Shown here in pieces: positions 42,703 to 52,566 of a stretch of DNA of 64,000 nt. The translations under genes were made by a program, and so were the position numbers. The notes under the pieces were generated by a model. The model had not been told where the DNA came from. It worked only from the letters and a program-made list of their open reading frames with translations, and ran no database searches. The DNA comes from Paenibacillus woosongensis (GTDB lineage Bacteria; Bacillota; Bacilli; Paenibacillales; Paenibacillaceae), in contig NZ_WNZW01000002.1 of assembly GCF_009725165.1 (NCBI RefSeq), positions 682,001 to 746,000 on the forward strand, in the 5' to 3' direction. The stretch's first letter is position 1, and each line of letters opens with the position of its first letter.

Positions 42703-43530
42703 CTATCCTTTTACAGCGGAGCCCATAGTCATCGCCCTTTCAACCTGTTCACTGAAGAACAGATAGATGATCACCATCGGAAGGCTGGCAATCGTCATCA
42801 CTGCCCCCATTCCGCCCCAGTCGGTGCTATATTGACCCTGAAAGAACAGTAGTCCCAGGGGTAGTGTTTTCATCGATTCATCAGAAATAAGTATGTTCGC
42901 CAGCATGAACTCATTCCAATTGTTTAAGAATTGAAATATGACTACCGTCGCAATCGCCGGTACAACTACGGGTACTATTATTTTAGTGAACAGCCGATAG
43001 ACACTTGCTCCGTCCATGCATGCCGCTTCTTCAATCTCGGAAGGAATATCGCGCATAAACCCATAGAAAATAAGCGATGAAAATGGCAACCCAATCACGA
43101 TATAAGGAATAATGAGCGCCCCATACGTATTCGCCAAGTGAAAGTCTTTTACAAGAATAGCAAGAGGTATCATAATGACCTGCAATGGCATGAACATGCC
43201 CACCAGCATATAGAGCCGTACCGCTTCCCGAAACCTCCAGCGCAGCCGGGCGATAGCGAACGAGAACATTAACGCTAAAATGACGATAAATAACGTTGCC
43301 GCCGTAGAAACGACCACACTGTTCATAAAATACTGCGGGAGATTAAATTGAGTCCAAGCATTCATGTAGTTTTCATATCGAAATTGGGTCGGCAGCCCAA
43401 ATGGATTGGTAACGAATATTTCATTGTTGTCCTTGAGTGAATAGGAAATCATCCAGAACAGCGGATAAACAGAAATAATAAAATACAGCCATAAAGGAAC
43501 CTGGATGAGGAATGATTTAACCCGTTGCAT
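42703..43530 (-). CDS. Sugar ABC transporter permease, MalG type (second importer)
   Basis: 275 residues with six hydrophobic segments and EAA loop EAACMDGASVYRLFTKIIVPVVVP. The C-terminus FFSEQVERAMTMGSAVKG is typical of CUT1 MalG-type permeases. It follows the MalF-type permease gene by 26 bases. This importer also lacks an ATPase gene in the locus. The end is marked by a shared terminator. Confidence 0.92.
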   Translation of the reverse strand: MQRVKSFLIQVPLWLYFIISVYPLFWMISYSLKDNNEIFVTNPFGLPTQFRYENYMNAWTQFNLPQYFMNSVVVSTAATLFIVILALMFSFAIARLRWRFREAVRLYMLVGMFMPLQVIMIPLAILVKDFHLANTYGALIIPYIVIGLPFSSLIFYGFMRDIPSEIEEAACMDGASVYRLFTKIIVPVVVPAIATVVIFQFLNNWNEFMLANILISDESMKTLPLGLLFFQGQYSTDWGGMGAVMTIASLPMVIIYLFFSEQVERAMTMGSAVKG

Positions 43531-43556
43531 AACGATCTCTCCTTCTAAGATGCATG

Positions 43557-44432
43557 TTAATCATCTTTACGATCAAACACCTTGTTGATAATCATCGTCG
43601 CTACCAGTGAAATGGCGACCAATAATACAGATATGGCTGAGGCGTATCCATACTTATTCTCCAGGAAGGCATACCGGTAAATCATGAAGGTTAAAGTATA
43701 ATTGCTCGTGCCTGGCCCGCCATTCGTCATAATAAGCATTTGTACAAAAGCGCCGATTCCTGATGTGATCGCAATGATAAAGCAAAACTTAAAGGTTTCT
43801 TTCATCAAAGGGAGCGTTACTTTACGGTGAGCCATCCATTTGCTGCAGCCGTCGATGGTTGCCGCTTCATAGTATTGCTCGGGGATCGATTTCACTCCTG
43901 CATACAGGAGGCTGAATTGGTAGCCCATGAACTGCCAGGCGTTAACAAAAGCAATGGCAACAATCGATACCGTCGGCGAAGTCAGCCAGTTTTGCTGATA
44001 GGAGATTCCCATGATCTGAAAAAGCTTATTGATCAAACCATTCGTCGGATCATACATTGCAATCCAAAGCTGGCATACTACCGTCACAGACAAAATCACC
44101 GGCACAAAATAAGCCGTTTTCAGCAATTTTCTAAACTTGACTCGCGGATCGGCACAAGCCAGCGCTAGAATCGTTCCGAGGCCAATTTGAAAAACGACCA
44201 GGACAACGGAAAAAATAAAGCCATTCCGCAAGGATGTCATGAGAAGAGGATCCTGGAACATTTCCTTATAATTATCGAGACCATTAAACACAGCCGTACC
44301 TAATCCGTCCCATTCAAAAAAGCTGCGATACATGGTTTGCAGCACCGGTGAAATGAGAACGACTGTATAGGCTAGCAATGCCGGAAGCAGAAAAATCAGT
44401 ATTGCCTTCTTGTTGCTTAAATATCTATCCAT
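43557..44432 (-). CDS. Sugar ABC transporter permease, MalF/UgpA type (second importer)
   Basis: About 291 residues. The start is set at ATG 44432 because AAAGGAG precedes it and the following N-terminus (DRYLSNKKAILIFLLPALLAYTVVLISPVLQTMY) is the family beginning; a longer frame to 44489 runs over the ribosome site. EAA loop EAATIDGCSKWMAHRKVTLPLMKE. It lies between the binding-protein gene and the MalG-type gene. Confidence 0.92.
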   Translation of the reverse strand: MDRYLSNKKAILIFLLPALLAYTVVLISPVLQTMYRSFFEWDGLGTAVFNGLDNYKEMFQDPLLMTSLRNGFIFSVVLVVFQIGLGTILALACADPRVKFRKLLKTAYFVPVILSVTVVCQLWIAMYDPTNGLINKLFQIMGISYQQNWLTSPTVSIVAIAFVNAWQFMGYQFSLLYAGVKSIPEQYYEAATIDGCSKWMAHRKVTLPLMKETFKFCFIIAITSGIGAFVQMLIMTNGGPGTSNYTLTFMIYRYAFLENKYGYASAISVLLVAISLVATMIINKVFDRKDD

Positions 44433-44513
44433 GGTGTAACCCCACTCCTTTCCTGGAAGCAATCCCCCCTGATTTAACACATACATCAAGGGGGACGGCT
44501 GGGTCTCTATGTC

Positions 44514-45833
44514 TTACTTGTTCTCTTTAGCCAATACGGAATTTAGATTTTTAATGAACTGCTCCGTGGAGAAGCCGTCGATCAGCATACTTTGCGTATT
44601 GTCATCCAGCACATTCTTGATCGAAACATTGTTCAGGGCGACCGCATAATCGGTAGCATTTGGAAGTATTTCATCTGCAATGCGCTGCATCATCGGCGGG
44701 ATTTCCGCCGTAATTTCTTTATCCACTTTTACGGATACGATCGGACTGCCAAGCTGAGCGTATTTATACTCGGCAGCCTTTTGAGCTAGGAAGCTGGCTA
44801 CCTTCACCGTCAGCTCCGGATCTTTTGTCGATTGAGATACAGCAAAACCGCCAGGGGATGGAGAACCGTTAACTGCATATTTAGTTTTTTCATAGGTTTC
44901 TTCATCTTTTGCCGGCCAGTACATCCAATCCACTTTATCGCCAAGTTTTTCTTGAGAGCTGTAAATTTCCCATTGTCCGTTCACGAACATTGCAGCCTTA
45001 CCCGTGTAGAACAAGGATGAAGCCTGATCATAGTTCGTATTTGTAGCGTTTACATCAAACAGCCCTGCTTCTTGCAATGTTCTCAGTTGATGAGCTGCAG
45101 TGATGAAGGACTCGGGCAGTTCAGTGACACCGGCTTCATCCAGCTTTCCGTAGCCCATGGCTTCCTCGCGCGTAACAAAGCCTTGATAAAGCGCTGTAGG
45201 AATCCACTTCTCTTTAGCGAAAATGGAAAGCGGAACATACCCTTTTTCCTTCAGCTTTTTCGCAGCCTCTGCTAACTGATCTACGGTCTTGATCGGAACT
45301 TCAATACCAGCCTCTTCAAATATTTCTTTGTTGTAATAGAGGATCTGGAATTCGATGCCGGTAAATGGAAAAGCATAAATATGACCGTCTGGTGCAATTA
45401 ACCGTCCTTCAACCCCAGGATTCAATTTATTCTTAAAAGCTGTCGTTTCTTCAAATTCATCTAATAAAAGAACGTTTTTAGATTTGGCAAACGTTTGCAA
45501 AGTTACCCAGTCTGTTTCGAATATATCCGGCATATTCCCGGTAGCGGCATAAGTTTTTAGCTTCTGGTATCCATCCTGTACCGCAGGATCCAGCACGATT
45601 TCAACATGCGGCATTTCCTTCTTCAGTTCTTCTACCGCATAGTCAAACGGTTTGGAGGTGTCGTCATCAAAATGCTGAGCATACACCTTTAGCTTAACCT
45701 TCTCTTCTCCTGAATTACCGCTTGAGCCTGTCGAACCCTGACTCGAATCCCCCCCTGAACAAGCAGCTAGCAACAAAGATAACATGGCGATGGTGACTAG
45801 AGCTGTTAAAGACTTAAACCAAACTTTTTTCAT
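44514..45833 (-). CDS. Sugar-binding lipoprotein of the second importer
   Basis: A 439-residue solute-binding protein, family 1. Signal peptide MKKVWFKSLTALVTIAMLSLLLAAC with lipobox LAAC (Cys25), then a Ser/Gly-rich linker. The mature domain has NMPDIFETDWVTLQTFAKSKNVLLLDEF, IYAFPFTGIEFQILYYNKEIFEEAGIE and GKAAMFVNGQWEIY. The start is set at ATG 45833 behind GGGGTAAC; a frame to 45872 lies before the signal peptide. A good cre-like site lies 46-60 bases upstream. Substrate unknown; a plant-wall oligosaccharide is likely from context. Confidence 0.93.
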   Translation of the reverse strand: MKKVWFKSLTALVTIAMLSLLLAACSGGDSSQGSTGSSGNSGEEKVKLKVYAQHFDDDTSKPFDYAVEELKKEMPHVEIVLDPAVQDGYQKLKTYAATGNMPDIFETDWVTLQTFAKSKNVLLLDEFEETTAFKNKLNPGVEGRLIAPDGHIYAFPFTGIEFQILYYNKEIFEEAGIEVPIKTVDQLAEAAKKLKEKGYVPLSIFAKEKWIPTALYQGFVTREEAMGYGKLDEAGVTELPESFITAAHQLRTLQEAGLFDVNATNTNYDQASSLFYTGKAAMFVNGQWEIYSSQEKLGDKVDWMYWPAKDEETYEKTKYAVNGSPSPGGFAVSQSTKDPELTVKVASFLAQKAAEYKYAQLGSPIVSVKVDKEITAEIPPMMQRIADEILPNATDYAVALNNVSIKNVLDDNTQSMLIDGFSTEQFIKNLNSVLAKENK

Positions 45834-45879
45834 GCTGTTACCCCTCTTTTCTGGATTTAACGTGCTGTTCACCTTCTTC

Positions 45880-45893
45880 TGGCAACGCTTTCA
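45880..45893 (-). promoter_or_regulatory. CcpA cre-like site before the second binding-protein gene
   Basis: On the minus strand TGAAAGCGTTGCCA matches 13 of 14 positions of TGWAANCGNTNWCA. It lies 46-60 bases before the gene start. Confidence 0.62.
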
Positions 45894-45982
45894 AGGTGTA
45901 TGTTTATTATAAAATTGTTCATCGTTTTGATTAATGTAATAATCGAGCATCATAAGGAATAAACAGGACAAAAAAGACGAAT

Positions 45983-47092
45983 CTACTCAGGATTCGCCTT
46001 ATTTGCATGGAGCTGCTCGAATTCGGAAGGGGTTAGACCAAATCTTTTTTTAAAGCATTTGGAGAAATAATTCGGGTCATTATACCCTACCTTTTCTGCC
46101 ACAGCCGACAGCTTCATTGGTCTGGTTAGCAGGATGTCCTTCGCTTCCTTCATGCGAATGTAGGTGATATAATCTACGACTGAAACGCTAGCTTCCTTCC
46201 TAAACACTTTGCGCAAATAACTGGCATCGACATATAGGGCTTGTGCCACACCTTCGACAGTCAATTCTGAATCTGAATAGTTTTGTTGGATATATGCTTT
46301 GGCAGCCGTAAATAATTGATACGATTTCGAAGGCCTAAAAGATTCCCTATAGTTAACCGCTCTGCTGAACAGCTCGGCGATCCATCCCAGGGCCTCTTCC
46401 CAGGAGGGCAGCGCTTGTCGCTGCTGCTCTAGCGCGCTGCCCGTTCCCCACACTTCCTCCGGGTTCAGTTCGGACTCCATGATATAAGCACGACAAAGGT
46501 TGATTAAGGCCTCCAGATAGCTCTGTCCCCTAGCGCTCGAAATGGAAATATCCATCTTGTGAATAACCTGCCAAATTCGGCTCATCTCTTCGTGGACGGC
46601 ATCCATCTCCCTCATCCTGAGCGTCAAAATCAGCGTCTCCTGCACATCAAATGGGAGAACTCCAAGGTTTGCCGCTTTCTGAGGGGGGATTTGCTCCTGA
46701 AAAGAAGGCCGGGAGCGTTCATCTAAGGCACGTTTTACCCGCTGAAGCGTTGTCGCAAATTCAACTTTATTGAACGGTTTAAGCAAATAATCCTGTGCCC
46801 CCAGCCGAACCGCCTGCCTCGCATAATCAAATTCACTGTGACCTGTCACAAATACGACGGAGATATCAGGCTGTGTCTGCTTTAGCAATTTCGTCAATTC
46901 CAGCCCGTCGATAAACGGCATGGATATATCAATGAATGCGAGATCCGGTCGATTCTCCTTGGCTTCCTCCAGCGCTTCTCTTCCATTAGCCGCCTCGCAG
47001 CAAATATGAAATCCGTGGCTAGCCCAGTCTAGTTTGCTTCGCATATAGTCTCTGAATAATGGTTCATCATCAACAATCATAACTTTATACAT
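45983..47092 (-). CDS. YesN-like response regulator with AraC output domain (second pair)
   Basis: 369 residues. Receiver domain: YKVMIVDDEPLFRDYMRSKL; phospho-Asp in LAFIDISMPFIDGLEL; YLLKPFNKVEFATTLQRVK. C-terminal AraC domain: YIQQNYSDSELTVEGVAQALYVDASYLRKVFRKEASVSVVDYITYIRMKEAKDILL and KLSAVAEKVGYNDPNYFSKCFKKRFGLTPSEFEQ. Shorter linker than in 38823-40310. The start is set at ATG 47092, overlapping the kinase stop by 8 bases with AAAGGTGA in front; a longer frame begins in the kinase gene. It probably controls the importer at 42703-45833. Confidence 0.94.
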   Translation of the reverse strand: MYKVMIVDDEPLFRDYMRSKLDWASHGFHICCEAANGREALEEAKENRPDLAFIDISMPFIDGLELTKLLKQTQPDISVVFVTGHSEFDYARQAVRLGAQDYLLKPFNKVEFATTLQRVKRALDERSRPSFQEQIPPQKAANLGVLPFDVQETLILTLRMREMDAVHEEMSRIWQVIHKMDISISSARGQSYLEALINLCRAYIMESELNPEEVWGTGSALEQQRQALPSWEEALGWIAELFSRAVNYRESFRPSKSYQLFTAAKAYIQQNYSDSELTVEGVAQALYVDASYLRKVFRKEASVSVVDYITYIRMKEAKDILLTRPMKLSAVAEKVGYNDPNYFSKCFKKRFGLTPSEFEQLHANKANPE

Positions 47093-48899
47093 TCTGTTCA
47101 CCTTTGCTGTAGTTATTGGGAAGAACCAGTTTAACCGTTGTTCCTTGGCCCTCTCTGCTCTCAATATGAATACCATAGATGTCACCGAAATACAGCTTCA
47201 GTCTTTCATGCACGCTAAATATGCCAATCGATGTTCTCTTAGCCGAATCCTCTTTGAAATCAGCAATACGGGATATAAGCTGAGGGGACATTCCTACGCC
47301 GTTATCCTCCACTTTAATGATTACATGCTCGCTGTCTGCATGCGCACAAATCCGAATAAAGCCGCTGCTGTCCTTCGTCTTCAGTCCATGATAAATCGCA
47401 TTTTCGGCCAGGGGCTGCAGCGACAGCTTGGGAATATGGATTCCCTTGAGTTCGTCAGGAATAGCAATATCATATTGTAAAATATGAGGATAACGAACCT
47501 GCATAATCGTTAAATAGTCATTAACGATTTTCACCTCTTCTTCCAGCGTAATAATTTCATAGCCTTTGCTCAGAATGACACGATAGAAATCCGCAAGAGC
47601 TTTGGTTGTATCTCTGGCCTCTTCCGTTCTCTCCATGTCAGCAAGTACATAAATCGTATCTAAGGTATTGTAGAGGAAATGCGGCTTTATCTGAGCATGC
47701 ATCAGCGCCAGCTCATATTCCCGCTTACGGAGCTGCTCATTCTCTACGGTGGCGATAAGCTGCTTTATGCGGTCGATCATGAGATTGAATACGGTAGCCA
47801 GCAGTCCGGTCTCATCCTGCGCGCGAATAGCCGCTGTAACGTTCAAATCGCCTTCCTTGACTCTGCGCATCGATTTAGCAAGCTGAAGCAGGGGATTTAC
47901 TAGGATCTTGGATAATAGAGCTATGCCTAGGAATGCAAGCAATAAACAAACCATCCCGATCACAACGGTCATCCAGACATTGTGACTGATCATGCTTTTT
48001 AGCGCAGTCATCGGGTTCATATTCACCAGGCTCCAGTTCATCCTGTTGTAAGGATATACGCTGATGAATTCCTGCCCTTGGTCACGATCGACAATTTCTG
48101 AATAGGGTTCATTAAGAAACGTCAAGGGCCGCTTCATCTTTAAGTGATCGAACGGCTCTAGAACATATTCCGGATTCGAACTGGAAATAATCCTCTGAGC
48201 CGTATCCACCAGCAAATAAGTCTTGGAAATGCCCTGATTATTCTCAGTGCCGAGAAATGAAGAGAATGTCGTCTCCTTCACATTGATAAATAAGGTGCCT
48301 AATTTATTGCCGCTATCTACATCGATTACGACCTTGCCGAGAGTAAGAACGGGAACCGCCGGGTCACTGACCAGAAAATTACGCTGCTCCATCGAAAACC
48401 AGCGATTGCTTCCATAGCTTCCCATCCGAGTCATCTGTTCGATCATTCCGCTATCAATTACCTGATGTTCATCCTCGTTTATGCGAGAGTATGAAGTATG
48501 AATGTGGTTGCTCCTATCGATAAAAATGGCAGAATCAACATCGGGAAACAGAATAAGATCCGTGGATAGTTTGCTTTGGATCTGCCGTCTGAACTTCAGC
48601 TCTTGTACCGAATTACGCTGCTCAGGGGAGCTGGCAATGATGCGATTAATATCAGTAGCAATAAAATTAGCGCTGTTCTCTGCATTGCTAATAATAGAAT
48701 CGATTTGAGATACTATTAATTTTGACTCATCCAGGGCACTTTGCTCCATATTTTGGATGGTAGATTGGCTGAAATTGTAGCTAGAGAGATAGCCCGAAAT
48801 AAAGAGCGGAATAAAAATCAATGGAAGGAATATAAGAATAATCTTGTGCATGATTTGTAATCGTCCAAACCATTGGAACATGGTCCTCCATCTACTCAC
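47085..48899 (-). CDS. YesM-like sensor histidine kinase (second pair)
   Basis: 604 residues. It contains an N-terminal membrane helix (IILIFLPLIFIPLFISGYLSS), an extracellular sensor of about 270 residues, a second helix (VWMTVVIGMVCLLLAFLGIALLS) and HAMP (LVNPLLQLAKSMRRVKEGDLNV). The H-box is MHAQIKPHFLYNTLDTIYVLADM; the ATPase motifs are PLAENAIYHGL, VEDNGVGMSPQ and IGIFSVHERLKLYFG. The start GTG 48899 has GGAGGT eight bases upstream. Stop overlaps the response-regulator start. Confidence 0.94.
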   Translation of the reverse strand: MSRWRTMFQWFGRLQIMHKIILIFLPLIFIPLFISGYLSSYNFSQSTIQNMEQSALDESKLIVSQIDSIISNAENSANFIATDINRIIASSPEQRNSVQELKFRRQIQSKLSTDLILFPDVDSAIFIDRSNHIHTSYSRINEDEHQVIDSGMIEQMTRMGSYGSNRWFSMEQRNFLVSDPAVPVLTLGKVVIDVDSGNKLGTLFINVKETTFSSFLGTENNQGISKTYLLVDTAQRIISSSNPEYVLEPFDHLKMKRPLTFLNEPYSEIVDRDQGQEFISVYPYNRMNWSLVNMNPMTALKSMISHNVWMTVVIGMVCLLLAFLGIALLSKILVNPLLQLAKSMRRVKEGDLNVTAAIRAQDETGLLATVFNLMIDRIKQLIATVENEQLRKREYELALMHAQIKPHFLYNTLDTIYVLADMERTEEARDTTKALADFYRVILSKGYEIITLEEEVKIVNDYLTIMQVRYPHILQYDIAIPDELKGIHIPKLSLQPLAENAIYHGLKTKDSSGFIRICAHADSEHVIIKVEDNGVGMSPQLISRIADFKEDSAKRTSIGIFSVHERLKLYFGDIYGIHIESREGQGTTVKLVLPNNYSKGEQNV

Positions 48900-49171
48900 A
48901 ACATGACCTCCAGTGATTTCATAGCTGCTATTATTTATCCATTCTAAAATTCAAATCCTAATTTGTATAGGATGTTTCAAAAACATCTGTCTTTACAAAA
49001 GAAAACGGGGTTGTTATCTATTTTCGCTAATTATGGATATTTTGGATCAGATTGATATATTGTGATTCCAATCACCTAGTCGCCTTTCCTCCTGCGTTAT
49101 GCTTCTGATGGATAGATGATGTAAATGATGCTCAGATCGTTTTCACAAATAAAAATGAGGAGGTCGCATAG
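48900..49171. other. Divergent region between the second YesM-like gene and hcp
   Basis: About 270 bases holding the promoters of both genes. The FNR-like palindrome is at 49061-49076. A possible hcp -10 lies downstream, but I could not fix a pair with confidence. Confidence 0.4.
49061..49076. promoter_or_regulatory. FNR/CRP-type site before hcp
   Basis: TGTGATTCCAATCACC is TGTGA-N6-TCACC, one mismatch from the B. subtilis Fnr box TGTGA-N6-TCACA. It lies about 95 bases before the hcp start, fitting anaerobic activation of Hcp. Confidence 0.65.
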
Positions 49172-50857
49172 ATGAATCAAGCTGCGTTAAATCATCATGA
49201 TGAGCGGATGCCGATGTTTTGTTTTCAGTGTCAAGAGGCATCTAAAGGTGTCGGCTGCACCATCGTAGGCGTATGCGGGAAGACGCCTGAGGTCGCCAAC
49301 CTGCAGGATTTGCTCATATTTATTTTGAAAGGCATTTCCTTTTTCAGCGTGGATACGGAGCTGCCAGAATCGCTGCAACGCCGGACATCCGTCTTTATGA
49401 TGGACTCATTGTTCGCTACAATCACAAATGCCAATTTTGACCGGGACGTGTTCGTCGTTAAAATTCGGGAGGCGCTCGCTCTTCGTGATGAAGTACGTAA
49501 GCATTGGGAGCATCAGCATCCAGCCAGCCAGACGTTATTGCCGGATGCTGCGGCTTGGCATGGCTACGATGAGGAGGCATTGGATGCCAAAGCCAAGGAA
49601 GTTGGCGTACTTGCCACCGAAGATGCGGATATCCGCTCCCTGCGGGAGCTGCTTACCTATGGGCTTAAAGGAATGGCGGCATATCAGTATCATGCCTATC
49701 AACTAAATTATACGAACTGCGAAGTGGAGCAGTTTATGCAGCGAGCGCTTGCCGCTACTTTAGATGATACATTAACCGTGGATCAAATGGTCGCACTCGT
49801 GATGGAGACGGGCAAATTCGGCGTGGACGCCATGGCCTTGCTGGACCAGGCCAATACCGGCGTTTATGGTCATCCCGAGGTGACGAAAGTCAACATCGGA
49901 GTGCGTAATCGCCCGGGCATCTTAGTCAGCGGCCATGACCTGAAGGATCTGGAAGAGCTGCTGCAGCAAACTGAGGGAACTGGCGTGGATGTGTACACCC
50001 ATAGCGAAATGCTGCCAGCCCACTACTATCCGACCTTTAAGAAATACGAGCATTTTGTCGGGAATTACGGCAATGCCTGGTGGAAGCAAGCCAGTGAATT
50101 CGAAGACTTTAACGGCCCGATCCTAATGACGACCAACTGCATCGTTCCGCCAAAGCCTAGCTATGTGAAACGCATCTTTACGACGGGAAACACCGGCTAT
50201 CCTGGCTTGCGGCATATTCCGGAGGGTGTAGACGGTCAGCCTAAAGATTTTTCCGAGTTGATTGCCCTAGCCAAGCAGTGCCCGCCCCCTACCGAGCTGG
50301 AGACCGGGGAAATCGTCGGCGGCTTTGCCCATAACACCGTGACGAGCATTGCCGACCAAGTAGTCGATGCCGTGAAAACTGGAGATATTCGGCGTTTCTT
50401 TGTCATGGCCGGATGCGATGGCCGGATGAAATCGCGCAATTACTACACCGAGTTTGCCCAGCAGCTTCCACGCGATACAGTCATTCTCACCGCGGGCTGT
50501 GCGAAATACAAATACAACAAGCTAGATCTCGGCGAGATCGGAGGCATCCCGCGCGTCCTGGATGCGGGGCAATGCAACGACTCCTACTCGCTCGCCATGA
50601 TTGCGCTGAAGCTGAAAGAGATATTGGGACTTGATGACATCAACGAGCTGCCGATTTCATATAATATCGCCTGGTATGAGCAAAAAGCAGTCATCGTGCT
50701 GCTGGCCCTGCTCTATCTTGGGGTCAAAAACATCCATCTCGGGCCGACGCTGCCTGCCTTCCTCTCTCCGAACGTGGCCAATGTACTGGTGGAGCAGTTC
50801 GGCATCGGCGGGATTACAAATGTTGAGGATGACATGAAGATGTTCCTTGGGGCTTAG
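49172..50857 (+). CDS. hcp: Hybrid cluster protein / hydroxylamine reductase
   Basis: A 561-residue iron-sulfur protein that reduces NO (and hydroxylamine in vitro) and is made under anoxic or nitrosative stress. N-terminal cluster cysteines C-x2-C-x8-C-x5-C in [21 protein letters not shown] (the Firmicute/archaeal type). Hybrid-cluster ligands are seen later: the His/Glu region [14 protein letters not shown]...[45 protein letters not shown], and [12 protein letters not shown]. All expected ligands are present. Start ATG with GAGGAGGTCG upstream. Monocistronic, with an FNR-like site before it and a hairpin after. It is not related to the sugar genes around it. Confidence 0.96.
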   Translation: MNQAALNHHDERMPMFCFQCQEASKGVGCTIVGVCGKTPEVANLQDLLIFILKGISFFSVDTELPESLQRRTSVFMMDSLFATITNANFDRDVFVVKIREALALRDEVRKHWEHQHPASQTLLPDAAAWHGYDEEALDAKAKEVGVLATEDADIRSLRELLTYGLKGMAAYQYHAYQLNYTNCEVEQFMQRALAATLDDTLTVDQMVALVMETGKFGVDAMALLDQANTGVYGHPEVTKVNIGVRNRPGILVSGHDLKDLEELLQQTEGTGVDVYTHSEMLPAHYYPTFKKYEHFVGNYGNAWWKQASEFEDFNGPILMTTNCIVPPKPSYVKRIFTTGNTGYPGLRHIPEGVDGQPKDFSELIALAKQCPPPTELETGEIVGGFAHNTVTSIADQVVDAVKTGDIRRFFVMAGCDGRMKSRNYYTEFAQQLPRDTVILTAGCAKYKYNKLDLGEIGGIPRVLDAGQCNDSYSLAMIALKLKEILGLDDINELPISYNIAWYEQKAVIVLLALLYLGVKNIHLGPTLPAFLSPNVANVLVEQFGIGGITNVEDDMKMFLGA

Positions 50858-50919
50858 TTTTTATTGCGATAGGGGGAAGCGGAGTTCCCGGTGTCTATAC
50901 TTTCTTATATCTTATGAAA

Positions 50920-50961
50920 ATAGGCTGCGCCCTTCCTTGGTTAGAAGTAAGCGCAGCCTAT
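50920..50961 (+). terminator. Hairpin after hcp
   Basis: ATAGGCTGCGC and GCGCAGCCTAT form an 11-bp perfect stem with a 20-base loop, followed by only CATTATGG. It is a strong stem with a poor T-tract, probably usable in both directions. Confidence 0.6.
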
Positions 50962-51012
50962 CATTATGGAAAATTATTTGTTATGGCGGTATTGACGTGA
51001 CGGAACAAGCTG

Positions 51013-52470
51013 CTATTTCAACACCAATGACTTGAAATCCAGCTTTCCCGATCCCTCAAAGGTAAAATAGAGCGCCTGCTTCCCATTTTCGATGTTAATT
51101 TTCGCCCCATAATAAGTAAAATCACTGCTTGGCGAGATTGATATCCTTGCGATCGGCTTTGCATGTGAACCATTCGCAACCAGCATGAACCCCGTAGCAC
51201 GACCCCGAACACATACAGCGATTTCCGACACATCCTGCATCAGAAAATATTTGAAGCCCGCCACGGCTCCATTTCTCATATTTGCAATATATTGATAAGG
51301 ATTATTCTCCCTGTCTTTCCCGCTTTGCGTGAAATATGGATGCTTTCGGAAGGTTATATTACCGAAATAAACCCCATACCGGCCTGCGCCTTCCGCTGAC
51401 ATCAAATGACAAGCTATACGCGCCTCATACTCTCCTCTGCCGTTTAAGGGACCGTTATTTAGTCCACAACTCGTCAGCTCTACCTGCTGAATCGTCCCAT
51501 CTTCCTTGATCTCGATCGGCTCGGCTAGTCCCTGTCTGGAATAATGATGCCGGTTCGTGTGCCTGTGATGGAACACATACCATTGATCTCTAACCTGAAC
51601 GATCCCGCCATGATTGTTGCCAATATAGTTATAGGCCTTTTGATCCGAGTCGTGCCCGTTCATATAAAGGTCGCCATTGCTTATGATCGTTCCGCCGAAT
51701 TTAAAGCCGCCTGTCGGGCTTTTGCTTGTGGCATAGCATAGTTCATGGCCGTTGATCGACGAGTAGATCAAGTAATAGGTATCTTTTATTTTACGGATCG
51801 AGCTTGCCTCAAAAAATTCATGCCCCTCGAATCCAGTGCCGTCTGCCTCCCCCGCTTTGGGAAGGATAAGCCTCGGTTCACCGGTCACCGTTTTCATATC
51901 CGGCTGTAACTGAATTACGTATCCGCCTTTACAAGTTCGTTTCTTCCATCCTGTCACAAAAAAAGGAACATCTTTTATTGGTGCAAAGCCTGAATACAGA
52001 TAAACGCATCCATCATCATCAACTAGAACGCCGGGATCGAATAAAATAGGATCTCCGCTGTGATCCCACAGCCTATCTCCGTTCGGATGGCTTACATAAC
52101 CGTAAAACTCATACTCGCCTGCCGGTGAATCACATACAGCTACGGCCATAACGCTGCGAAAGGCCAATGTATAGTACAGGTAATATCGCCCGTCTGGCCC
52201 TTTTGCCACATCGGGTGCATACATCTGATACAAGCCTAATTTGTTCATAGGATCTTGCGTTTTCCTATAGATGACCCCTTCGTATCTCCAATCACTTAGA
52301 TCATCAATGGGGGCAGACCAGCAAACATAATCATTCATACAAAAAAGCTTACCGTTAAATCTGTCATGCGAACCAAATACATATAATCTATCTCCGAATA
52401 CATAGGGTTCACCATCGGGGATGTATTCGTAGCTAGGCAAGTATGGGTTCAAAGCCTGGCTTGGCATCAT
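51013..52470 (-). CDS. Glycoside hydrolase family 43 protein
   Basis: 485 residues, no signal peptide, so probably intracellular. A five-bladed propeller start ALNPYLPSYEYIPDGEPYVFGDRLYVFGSHD carries the catalytic-base Asp (PDGEP). MYAPDVAKGPDGRYYLYYT gives the second Asp and GFEGHEFFEASSIRKIKDTYYLIYSS the general-acid Glu. The C-terminal 150 residues look like a beta-sandwich carbohydrate-binding module (CBM6-like). Family members are arabinofuranosidases, xylosidases or galactosidases; I cannot say which. The start is set at ATG 52470, nine bases after GGGAG; a longer frame to 52533 lacks a site. Likely removes side chains of pectin or arabinoxylan. Confidence 0.9.
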   Translation of the reverse strand: MMPSQALNPYLPSYEYIPDGEPYVFGDRLYVFGSHDRFNGKLFCMNDYVCWSAPIDDLSDWRYEGVIYRKTQDPMNKLGLYQMYAPDVAKGPDGRYYLYYTLAFRSVMAVAVCDSPAGEYEFYGYVSHPNGDRLWDHSGDPILFDPGVLVDDDGCVYLYSGFAPIKDVPFFVTGWKKRTCKGGYVIQLQPDMKTVTGEPRLILPKAGEADGTGFEGHEFFEASSIRKIKDTYYLIYSSINGHELCYATSKSPTGGFKFGGTIISNGDLYMNGHDSDQKAYNYIGNNHGGIVQVRDQWYVFHHRHTNRHHYSRQGLAEPIEIKEDGTIQQVELTSCGLNNGPLNGRGEYEARIACHLMSAEGAGRYGVYFGNITFRKHPYFTQSGKDRENNPYQYIANMRNGAVAGFKYFLMQDVSEIAVCVRGRATGFMLVANGSHAKPIARISISPSSDFTYYGAKINIENGKQALYFTFEGSGKLDFKSLVLK

Positions 52471-52566
52471 CGCGTTCATCTCCCTTTGCTGCTTTACAAC
52501 AGTGTAAAGGATTAAATGATTCCAGCATATCAACCAAAAGTTGCCGGAGAAAACTCATGGGTGCAA

